From: Sulfurimonas sp.
Lineage (GTDB): Bacteria; Campylobacterota; Campylobacteria; Campylobacterales; Sulfurimonadaceae
Reading direction: 5' to 3'
NCBI GenBank assembly: GCA_026996295.1
Contig: JALWLL010000104.1
Span: forward strand, 1 to 34,759
Length of the DNA: 34,759 nucleotides
The notes beneath the pieces were generated by a model, which saw only the letters and a list, made by a program, of their open reading frames with translations, was not told the origin of the DNA and ran no database searches. The translations under genes were made by a program, and so were the position numbers. Position 1 is the stretch's first letter; the number at the start of each line of letters is the position of its first letter. Below, in pieces: positions 15,398-22,543 of this stretch.

Positions 15398-17044
15398 ATG
15401 ATTACCCAAGATTCCATAGAAGCCTTAAAGGCACGACTTGATGTTGTTGATGTAGTAGGTTCTTATGTAGAGTTGAAAAAAGCGGGTGCGAACTTTAAAG
15501 CCCCTTGCCCTTTTCATGATGAAAAAACAGCCTCTTTTGTTGTAAGCCCTGCTAAGCAGATATACCATTGTTTTGGGTGTGGTGTCGGTGGCGACAGTGT
15601 CAAGTTTGTTATGGAGTATGAGAAGCTTAATTATCCGGAAGCTTTGGAAAAACTTGCATCTTCGTATAATTTTACACTTGCGTACACAGATAACAAACAT
15701 AACAAACCACGCTCACAGGTTATGGATGTAGTAAACTCATGGTATCAAAATCTCCTTGTTTCAAATACCACTGCAAATGCTTACTTGAAAGAAAGAGGGA
15801 TATATGAGAGCTCTATTGAAAAGTTTGGTATCGGGTATGCTCCGGATTCAAATGCGACGATACACTTTATTAAGTCCCAGTCACTTCCCATAGCCGAAGC
15901 TGTAAACATGGGTGTTTTAGGTTCTGACGGCCATAGAACGTTTGCCCGTTTTATAGAGCGTATAACCTTTCCCATACACTCTTCAAACGGAACACTTGTC
16001 GGTTTTGGAGGCAGAACCATTACGGGGCATCAGGCGAAGTATGTAAACTCTCCCGAGACACCGTTTTTTAACAAGTCCAAACTTTTGTATGCCTATAACC
16101 ATGCAAGGCAAAGCATATACAAACAAAAAGAGATCATCATAACAGAGGGTTATCTTGATGTGATTATGCTTCATCAGGCAGGGTTTTTAAATGCTGTTGC
16201 AACGCTTGGAACAGCACTGACACCTGAACATCTGCCACTTCTAAGAAAGGGTGAGCCTCGTATTGTTATGGCGTATGATGGAGACAAGGCAGGACGTGCA
16301 GCAGCACTCAAGGCGGCAAAACTTCTGAGTGCTTCGGGTTTTAACGGGGGAGTCGTTATTTTTGGTGGTGGACTTGATCCCGCGGACATGGTAAAAAACG
16401 GGGAAACAGAAACACTTAAAAAGATGTTTATAAGACCGGTTGCTTTTATAGATTTTGTTTTGGGGGAGATTCTTGCTTTATATGATTTGCGAGATCCAAA
16501 AGCCAAAGAAGCGGCCATGCATGAGGGTGTGGCATATATTAAAACACTTTCAGCGATCCTTCAAGACAGATACAAAGCAGATTTTGCGCAAAAGCTCGGC
16601 ATCAACCCCTCTTATATACGACTTAACAATCAAAGCAACATACAAAAGCCCTCTGCCATTGTGCAAAACAACAGGCACAAAGATGCTTGGGAACTTGCTC
16701 TTGTAAAAACAGTGTTGGAGTATCCACAGTTTATAGATCAGATACTCGATGTTCTTGATCCCTCTTTATTGCAGTTTCACTCCAGAGAGTTCTCTTTGGC
16801 ACTAAAAGGTCAAAGAGATGCCCCTGAACTGATGGCGATCATGGTCGATGAGAATATTCTCTCTTTACAAAGTGAGGAGGAGTTAAGAGCTGAGCTTATA
16901 ACCTTTTTAACCAAACACTACGAAAGAGAACTTAAAAAAGTCAATATGCAAAACTCCATCTCTTTTGAGGAGAAGGCTTTTTATATACGTAAGTTTCGTG
17001 GTAAAATTGCGGCATTAAAACGAGGTGAACTGGCTGGAGTGTAA
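15398..17044 (+). CDS. dnaG: DNA primase
   Basis: 548 residues; makes RNA primers for replication. The N-terminal CHC2 zinc finger has ligands Cys37, His40, Cys58 and Cys61 (CPFH...CFGC). The catalytic core has the FPIHSSNGTLVGFGGRT segment, and the Toprim domain has Glu250 (TEGYLDVIMLHQAGF) and Asp294/Asp296 (AYDGDKAGR). The C-terminal ~150 residues form a divergent helicase-binding region. It starts at an ATG inside TTTTTATG and has no strong Shine-Dalgarno. It is not in an operon with rpsU (opposite strand) or a visible sigma factor. Confidence 0.97.
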   Translation: MITQDSIEALKARLDVVDVVGSYVELKKAGANFKAPCPFHDEKTASFVVSPAKQIYHCFGCGVGGDSVKFVMEYEKLNYPEALEKLASSYNFTLAYTDNKHNKPRSQVMDVVNSWYQNLLVSNTTANAYLKERGIYESSIEKFGIGYAPDSNATIHFIKSQSLPIAEAVNMGVLGSDGHRTFARFIERITFPIHSSNGTLVGFGGRTITGHQAKYVNSPETPFFNKSKLLYAYNHARQSIYKQKEIIITEGYLDVIMLHQAGFLNAVATLGTALTPEHLPLLRKGEPRIVMAYDGDKAGRAAALKAAKLLSASGFNGGVVIFGGGLDPADMVKNGETETLKKMFIRPVAFIDFVLGEILALYDLRDPKAKEAAMHEGVAYIKTLSAILQDRYKADFAQKLGINPSYIRLNNQSNIQKPSAIVQNNRHKDAWELALVKTVLEYPQFIDQILDVLDPSLLQFHSREFSLALKGQRDAPELMAIMVDENILSLQSEEELRAELITFLTKHYERELKKVNMQNSISFEEKAFYIRKFRGKIAALKRGELAGV

Positions 17045-17080
17045 CGTCTGGCTCTTGTACTTCAACATAAAAGGGGACAA

Positions 17081-18058
17081 ATGAAAGCGATAGCACTCTT
17101 TAGCGGAGGACTCGATTCTACTTTGGCAATGAAGCTTATTATAGATCAGGGTATAGAGGTTTTGGCTGTAAATATCAGTACCGGTTTTGGAAGTACAAAA
17201 GACAGACTTGAGCATATGAAAAGTATGTGTGAACAGGTTGGGGCAGAGCTGAAGATCGTCGATATTCAAAATGAGTATCTTCAAGATGTGCTGTTCGATC
17301 CAAAACACGGCTATGGCAAAAACTTCAATCCATGTATAGATTGTCACGCAAAGATGTTTGCCGTTGCAAAAAGAATCATGAAAGATGAGGGTGCTTCTTT
17401 TCTTATAAGCGGTGAGGTTATGGGTCAAAGACCGATGAGCCAAAACAAAGATGCCCTGCAAACTGTTTTAGATGAGTCTAACTGTGATGGACTCTTACTG
17501 CGCCCTTTGTCCGCAAAAATGCTCACCCCGACCATAGCTGAACAAAATGGTTGGGTTAACAGGGACAAGTTAGAAGGTATTGTTGGAAGAAGTCGTGACA
17601 GACAGCTTGAACTGGTTCAAGAGATCGGCTTGGAAAACTTTGAGTCTCCGGGTGGAGGGTGTCTTTTAACAGATGAAAATTTTGCAAAGAAGATGCTTGA
17701 TATTGTAAAATATGACACATTTGAGGTGAGAGATATTCCCCTTATGAAGTATGGGCGTCATCTTCGCATCTCTGAACAGGCAAAGCTTGTTGTTGGAAGA
17801 AACAAAGAGGAAAACGGGCATCTTCAAATGATCGATAATGAGAAGTACTATCACATAAGAACGCTTGGTATTGCAGGACCACACGCAATGCTCACTAAAA
17901 CCGCAACACCACAAGACAAAGAGATGGCTACAAAAATAATTTTGACATATTGTAAAACATCACCTGATCAACTTTATACCCTTGCATACGATGGTGTTGA
18001 GGTTCAAGGCTCCCCTTTTATTTCGCGAGAAGAGATCAAGCCTTACTCTATTTTATAA
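17081..18058 (+). CDS. PP-loop ATPase, probable tRNA-thiolation-type enzyme
   Basis: 325 residues. The N-terminal PP-loop SGGLDST (8-14) binds and adenylates a substrate as in MnmA, ThiI and TtcA. A CIDC pair (Cys85, Cys88) sits where such enzymes carry catalytic or metal-binding Cys, and Cys194 lies in SPGGGCLLT. The C-terminal region (~200-325) with KYGRHLRIS and KLVVGRNKEEN resembles the NFACT-R/DUF814 fold. It is not MnmA, which has a different layout; the closest reading is a tRNA sulfurtransferase-like protein. A strong AAAAGGGG lies before the ATG, 36 bp after dnaG, so it may be cotranscribed. Confidence 0.8.
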   Translation: MKAIALFSGGLDSTLAMKLIIDQGIEVLAVNISTGFGSTKDRLEHMKSMCEQVGAELKIVDIQNEYLQDVLFDPKHGYGKNFNPCIDCHAKMFAVAKRIMKDEGASFLISGEVMGQRPMSQNKDALQTVLDESNCDGLLLRPLSAKMLTPTIAEQNGWVNRDKLEGIVGRSRDRQLELVQEIGLENFESPGGGCLLTDENFAKKMLDIVKYDTFEVRDIPLMKYGRHLRISEQAKLVVGRNKEENGHLQMIDNEKYYHIRTLGIAGPHAMLTKTATPQDKEMATKIILTYCKTSPDQLYTLAYDGVEVQGSPFISREEIKPYSIL

Positions 18059-18123
18059 TTTTATAAGTATCTTAGATTGAGATGCTATACTAATGCCATA
18101 AAGTTTTTTAATAAGGATCTCTG

Positions 18124-18543
18124 ATGGCTGGTGTACATTTTTCTTTTGATAACTTTGAACAGTTGGTAAGTCTCAATATGGGTATAGCGGACAGGCTTGA
18201 TGAAAATCGTGCTGAGAGTTTTACTATTTTGTATTGTGATCTTTCTATGCTTGCAGATACTGTGATTAAAAACAGTCTTGAACAGGTACTCAGGAGCTCT
18301 GATGCAATTGTCAACTGTGAAAAAAATTACTTTTTTGTCCTTCCTTATACTGACAAGTACGGTGCACAGATCGTAAAAGAGATGTTTGATGAATTTTTTG
18401 GTGAGACTACAGAAGCATATGCTGTGAGCTATCCAAGAGATGGAGAAACACCAAAAGCAGTACTTAGTGAGCTCCAAGACAGAGTGAGTAAAGTATGCGA
18501 GAACGATCTGAGATGCTTGGACAGGTTTACTTTACATCTTTAA
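18124..18543 (+). CDS. Degenerate GGDEF-like small protein
   Basis: 139 residues with no signal or TM. The segment LYCDLSMLADTVIKNSLEQV followed by SSDAIVNCEKNYFFVLPYTD has the spacing and strand-helix order of a GGDEF domain core, where NCEKNYFFVLP replaces RYGGDEFVVLLP. None of the catalytic residues are present, so it is not a cyclase; it may be a protein- or nucleotide-binding relic domain. AAGGA lies 8 bases before the ATG. It converges on the small exported protein, overlapping it by 17 bases. The GGDEF relationship is a reading of pattern and needs structural support. Confidence 0.72.
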   Translation: MAGVHFSFDNFEQLVSLNMGIADRLDENRAESFTILYCDLSMLADTVIKNSLEQVLRSSDAIVNCEKNYFFVLPYTDKYGAQIVKEMFDEFFGETTEAYAVSYPRDGETPKAVLSELQDRVSKVCENDLRCLDRFTLHL

Positions 18544-18781
18544 AACTATAGTTTTTTGACCTTTTATAAAAAGAGATCGCTTCAGCTATCTTTTGTTCCT
18601 TATACACCTTCTTATCGCACACCCACCTGCATTTGATTTTTTTGTTTTGAGAAGCCATTGTGTTAAGCTCATTCTTTTTTGTGTTAAAACAACTAAGATC
18701 AAACTGCTTACTCTGAGGTGTATCAAAGGGCGTTTGCGCCAATAAAAAAACCGGAAATATAACTAATACTATCTTATTCAT
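18527..18781 (-). CDS. Small exported protein of unknown function
   Basis: 84 residues from ATG 18781. An upstream in-frame ATG at 18856 would put the signal peptide in the middle of the protein, so the internal start is preferred. Signal peptide MNKIVLVIFPVFLLA is followed by Gln16. The mature part has three Cys (31, 51, 55) in DLSCF and CRWVC and ends in a basic helix with EQKIAEAISFYKRS. No family recognised. It is divergent from fliK and convergent with the GGDEF-like gene. No clear Shine-Dalgarno. Confidence 0.6.
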   Translation of the reverse strand: MNKIVLVIFPVFLLAQTPFDTPQSKQFDLSCFNTKKNELNTMASQNKKIKCRWVCDKKVYKEQKIAEAISFYKRSKNYSFKDVK

Positions 18782-18845
18782 CACCACTACATCGACACAG
18801 TGTAAAATAAATGTAACCAAATCTTTGTCTATTGTGTTTTTGTTG

Positions 18846-18861
18846 TGGAATGGCATATGCT
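18846..18861 (+). promoter_or_regulatory. sigma54 (-24/-12) promoter upstream of fliK
   Basis: TGGAATGGCATATGCT contains GG (18847-18848), exactly 10 bases, then GC (18859-18860), and agrees with TGGCAC-N5-TTGCW at most key bases. The predicted start is near 18872. This fits the RpoN-dependent middle class of flagellar genes in this phylum. Confidence 0.6.
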
Positions 18862-18907
18862 TACTTCTAAAAAAACCTATAAAAAAGACCCTACAACAGG
18901 AGAGAAG

Positions 18908-20482
18908 ATGATTGTTCTAAATAAAGATGCCAAAGCAGCTTCATCATCACCTCTAAATCTTTCGCCTGCTTCTTTAGAGGAACAAGATGCCAAGCTTTCT
19001 TTTTCTGATTTACTCAAGGGGATAGGTTTTGATAAAGATATAGCAAATGAGAAAAAAGAGCTTGAGAGAGCCCCCTTGATCTTGTCTCTTGAGGAAACAA
19101 AAGAGAGCTCTTCGCCTATAAAAAATAACTCTAAAACAGATCAGCTGCTTTCGCTGTTAAAAAATGATGAGTTGGCAAAAAGTAAAACTTCAGAAGCTCT
19201 TGAGCTCAACCCAAAGCTTACACAAAATATGAGTACCTCGGAGCTTAAAACACTTATAGCAGATGCTAAAGAGTACTTGAAATCAAAAATACTTCAAAGT
19301 GATGCGTATAAAATATCGCAGGCAAAAGAGTTGCCAAATACGATGAGAGGTTTGGCGGATTTTGCTAAAACCCTTGGATTGGATGTTTCCAAAATCACTT
19401 TAGAAGATCTCAAAGGAAAAAGCTCTCTTGAGATACAAAGCCAAAAAGCTGTAGATATAAAAACTCAAGATATAAAAGCGCCTAACACGAAAGCCTCAGA
19501 TACAAAGGGGTCATTTTCAGAAGTAAGCACGTCAGAGCAACAAAAACCTTTTAAAACAAGCAGTGAGAAAGGCTCTGTAGATCTCGTAAAAGCAAAAATC
19601 CCAAATGAAAGACACAAAGAGGTTTCGGCTGAAGTGTTACAACAGCCAAAAGCCCAGATTCTACAAGAGGAAAAAAATGTAACTCTGCAACAGGAATTAA
19701 AATCTACGCCACTGTTTAAGGCACAAAAAAATGGAAGTGAACTCACTACAGAGCAACTGGTTCAGACAAAAACTAGCAGTGCCTTTAAGGTAGAGGAGAA
19801 AACTCCCAAGCAAAAAGCGGATGAAACACTGAAGTTGCTTCTTCGTGGTGAAAAACCTCAACACTCATCACTCAACCTGACGGCAGATTTTTCAGTCGCA
19901 ACGGCAAGAGTGATTGCACCAAGTGCTATGAGTGAAACAACAAAACATCTTGAATCACTTTTAAAAGGTGAGCCAGATACTAAAAGTGATACACAAGCAA
20001 ATGCTAAAGTTGATGGGCTTGGTGTTGCCAAAGCTGATAGTTTTGAGGTGAAACTCAATGAAGCAAAACAGATGATCAAGTATCTCTCAAGTGATGTGAA
20101 AAGTGCTATAGACGATTATAAGTCACCTTTTAGTAGAGTCAAGGTGCAACTCAACCCACAAAACCTTGGGGAGATTGAACTTACAGTGGTGCAGCGCGGA
20201 AAGAGTCTGCATGTCAATCTCAGCTCAAACAATGCCGCCATCAATGCCTTGGCTATGAATGCAAACGATCTGAAAGTCCAATTGAGTAATAATGGAATAA
20301 ATAATGCTACATTGAATTTTAGTAATAACTCTGAAGGTGGAAACTTCTCTGGTTTTTCAGGAGGGCAACAGAATTCAGAAGATGCTAGAAAAGAGTATGA
20401 GCATTTTCAAGTGCTCGAAAATGAAGATGTGAATGAGGAAGGCGTAAGCTCCTTAGAGATCATTGTACCAAGATATATATAA
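18908..20482 (+). CDS. fliK: Flagellar hook-length control protein
   Basis: 524 residues from ATG 18908, which has AGGAG five bases upstream and lies 36 bases after the predicted sigma54 start. The in-frame GTG 18845 and ATG 18857 lie before that start and are disfavoured. The N-terminal ~370 residues are low-complexity Ser/Lys/Gln/Glu-rich sequence, typical of the variable ruler region. The conserved C-terminal domain (~390-490) contains VKVQLNPQNLGEIELTVV and LKVQLSNNGINNATLNFS, the FliK switch that flips export specificity when the hook is complete. It heads fliK-flgD-flgE. Confidence 0.88.
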   Translation: MIVLNKDAKAASSSPLNLSPASLEEQDAKLSFSDLLKGIGFDKDIANEKKELERAPLILSLEETKESSSPIKNNSKTDQLLSLLKNDELAKSKTSEALELNPKLTQNMSTSELKTLIADAKEYLKSKILQSDAYKISQAKELPNTMRGLADFAKTLGLDVSKITLEDLKGKSSLEIQSQKAVDIKTQDIKAPNTKASDTKGSFSEVSTSEQQKPFKTSSEKGSVDLVKAKIPNERHKEVSAEVLQQPKAQILQEEKNVTLQQELKSTPLFKAQKNGSELTTEQLVQTKTSSAFKVEEKTPKQKADETLKLLLRGEKPQHSSLNLTADFSVATARVIAPSAMSETTKHLESLLKGEPDTKSDTQANAKVDGLGVAKADSFEVKLNEAKQMIKYLSSDVKSAIDDYKSPFSRVKVQLNPQNLGEIELTVVQRGKSLHVNLSSNNAAINALAMNANDLKVQLSNNGINNATLNFSNNSEGGNFSGFSGGQQNSEDARKEYEHFQVLENEDVNEEGVSSLEIIVPRYI

Positions 20483-20502
20483 GTACCGAGAAAGGATATA
20501 TT

Positions 20503-21156
20503 ATGATTAGTTCAACACAACAAGTAAGTTATCAAACGACAGAGCCTGCGACAGCCGAGAATCCTGACGGAATTTTGGGTAAAGATGACTTTATGATGCT
20601 TCTGCTTACTGAGTTACAATATCAAGATCCGACAGAACCAACAGATACAGAAACGATCTTGACACAAACATCACAGTTGGCTGCATTAGAGTCGGCTGAC
20701 AACACAAACAAAGCACTCGAAGATCTAGCTGCATCACTTTCTACATCAAACCAGTTTTCAACAATAGCAGCGATTGGAAAAACAGCAGATCTTGGCAGTA
20801 ATGCTATCTACTTTGAGGAGGAGTCAACTACGTTTGAAGTGTACTATCCTTCTGATATAGAGCAGGGCAGCGTAGAGATTCTCGATGTTGAGGGCCAGGT
20901 AATAAAAACTTTAGATGTAGGAACAAACCCTAGTGGAGTGTATCAGTTTACCTGGGATGGAACAGATGCAGCAGGAAACCTTGTAGATGAGGGCGTTTAT
21001 TATGTAACCTCGAGTTACAGTGATTCTGAAGGAAATCCTCAAACAACAAGATTGGGTGCTTATCCTATAGAGTCTGTAAAATTTGATGGTGGAGATACTT
21101 ATCTTAAAGTAGGTTCTAGCTATGTTGCTCTTGAAAATGTCAAAGAGATATACTAA
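20503..21156 (+). CDS. flgD: Flagellar hook-capping protein
   Basis: 217 residues. The N-terminal block GKDDFMMLLLTELQYQDPTEP with TSQLAALES is the FlgD signature that scaffolds hook assembly. The middle holds a FlgD Ig-like region (residues ~130-165, VEILDVEGQVIKTLDVG and YQFTWDGTDAAG), and a Tudor-like end closes the protein. It is 20 bp after fliK, with AAAGGA before the ATG, and 12 bp before the next gene. Confidence 0.95.
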   Translation: MISSTQQVSYQTTEPATAENPDGILGKDDFMMLLLTELQYQDPTEPTDTETILTQTSQLAALESADNTNKALEDLAASLSTSNQFSTIAAIGKTADLGSNAIYFEEESTTFEVYYPSDIEQGSVEILDVEGQVIKTLDVGTNPSGVYQFTWDGTDAAGNLVDEGVYYVTSSYSDSEGNPQTTRLGAYPIESVKFDGGDTYLKVGSSYVALENVKEIY

Positions 21157-21168
21157 AAGGGATCCACT

Positions 21169-22428
21169 ATGATGACGCAGGCTTTTTATACCGGTCTCTC
21201 TGGGCTTAAAAGTAATCAAACAGCGATAGATGCGACTTCTGATAATATTGCAAACATCAGTACCATCGGGTATCGCTCTTATGATGTAGAGTTCTCTTCT
21301 ATGTTTGAAGATGCTTTAACAACTTCTGCAAATAGTACAAGTGTTGACAGTGGGATAGGGATAGGAACAAGCATACAAACTGCTGCCACAAACTTAGAGA
21401 GTGGAGCGTTATCACTTACTTCCAGAAGTACCGATCTTGCCATAAACGGTGATGGATGGTTTGGCGTTCAGGGTCCGGGTGAGCCAATGTACACAAGAGC
21501 CGGAAACTTTACATTTGATGTCAATAATGATCTTGTAACTCCTGAAGGTTATTATGTACTTGGTACATTAGGCGGAAATATTGATGGTGAGGTATTGACA
21601 AAACAGATAGATGATATCCCCCTAGGTAATGTCAACGAACAAGAGAAACTCCGTTTTCCAAAGACACTTCAATATCCCGCTGAACCAACGACAAACACGA
21701 GTTTTTTGATGAACCTTGGTGTAGAAAATGAAGTACAGACCATTAGTACCGGTATAGTAGATGTTGATGGTGAAAAAAATGAGCTTAAACTTACTTTTAC
21801 ACAAAGTGCTGTGCAAAACCCTCCCGGTATTAGCTGGGATGTCGTAGCAACAACCCAAAGCCTTGACGGTGAAACAATTTTTAGTACACAAGAAGGGGTT
21901 GTTAATTTTGATTCTTCAGGTGCCCTTGTCTCCTCTACACTCAATAGTATTAACCATAAGGGTGTTGATATTGCTATTGATCTTGGCAACGGATATGATG
22001 GTGTTATATCAAGTAATACACCCTCTACTTCCGGTTCAAGTGTTGCTGATGGTACTATTGGCGGAGACCTTATCGGGTATGATATAAACAGAAACGCAGA
22101 AGTGATAGCAACATTTTCAAATGGTATGCAAAGCAGTGTCGGTAAAATTGCGGTGTATCATTTTCAAAATGATCAGGGTCTTAGCAGGCTTGATGGTTCA
22201 AAATTTGTGCAAAGTCCAAACAGTGGGGATCCTCTTTTCTTTCAAGATGCGCAGGGCAATAATATACTCGGTGCAGAAGTTATGAACTTTAGCGTTGAAA
22301 ATTCAAATGTCAAGATGGAGGTAGCTTTAACTGAACTTATCATTTTGCAACGTTCTTATGATTCAAACTCCAAAGTGATCACTACCGCTGATCAGATGCT
22401 TCAAAAAGCAATAGATATGGATGCTTAA
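21169..22428 (+). CDS. flgE: Flagellar hook protein FlgE (shorter paralogue)
   Basis: 419 residues. The N-terminal rod/hook motif is FYTGLSGLKSNQTAIDATSDNIANISTIGY and the C-terminal motif is VALTELIILQRSYDSNSKVITTADQML; the two ends form the coiled core of the filament. Between them are the FlgE beta domains, including FTYTRAGNF-like MYTRAGNFTFD and the ENGMQSSVGKIAVYHF-type segment. Length matches ordinary enterobacterial FlgE. It is the third gene of the fliK operon. Two adjacent ATGs (21169, 21172) could both start it. A second, much larger FlgE gene follows. Confidence 0.9.
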   Translation: MMTQAFYTGLSGLKSNQTAIDATSDNIANISTIGYRSYDVEFSSMFEDALTTSANSTSVDSGIGIGTSIQTAATNLESGALSLTSRSTDLAINGDGWFGVQGPGEPMYTRAGNFTFDVNNDLVTPEGYYVLGTLGGNIDGEVLTKQIDDIPLGNVNEQEKLRFPKTLQYPAEPTTNTSFLMNLGVENEVQTISTGIVDVDGEKNELKLTFTQSAVQNPPGISWDVVATTQSLDGETIFSTQEGVVNFDSSGALVSSTLNSINHKGVDIAIDLGNGYDGVISSNTPSTSGSSVADGTIGGDLIGYDINRNAEVIATFSNGMQSSVGKIAVYHFQNDQGLSRLDGSKFVQSPNSGDPLFFQDAQGNNILGAEVMNFSVENSNVKMEVALTELIILQRSYDSNSKVITTADQMLQKAIDMDA

Positions 22429-22435
22429 AAGCATC
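22420..22435 (+). terminator. Weak stem-loop over the flgE stop codon
   Basis: GATGCT/AGCATC with TAAA loop holding the stop codon; a T-run follows only after about 11 bases. Could slow polymerase before the second hook gene but is a weak terminator by sequence. Confidence 0.3.
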
Positions 22436-22493
22436 TGTCGAAGCATATTTTTAAAAAATCACAAATACAGATTTCATTACTATAGTTAAAAGT

Positions 22494-22509
22494 TGGAACA
22501 CTTCATGCT
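22494..22509 (+). promoter_or_regulatory. sigma54 (-24/-12) promoter upstream of the second flgE
   Basis: TGGAACACTTCATGCT has GG (22495-22496), exactly 10 bases, then GC (22507-22508). The predicted start is near 22520, leaving a leader of about 24 bases with an AAAGGA Shine-Dalgarno at 22532-22537. This is the clearer of two such elements in the window. Confidence 0.7.
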
Positions 22510-22543
22510 AGATATTCTTACTTAAAGAGATAAAGGATATAAG

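Noticed and set aside
18779-18856. Longer minus-strand start for the small exported protein (ATG 18856)
   Set aside because: It would place the signal peptide after 25 extra residues; the internal ATG gives a normal signal sequence.
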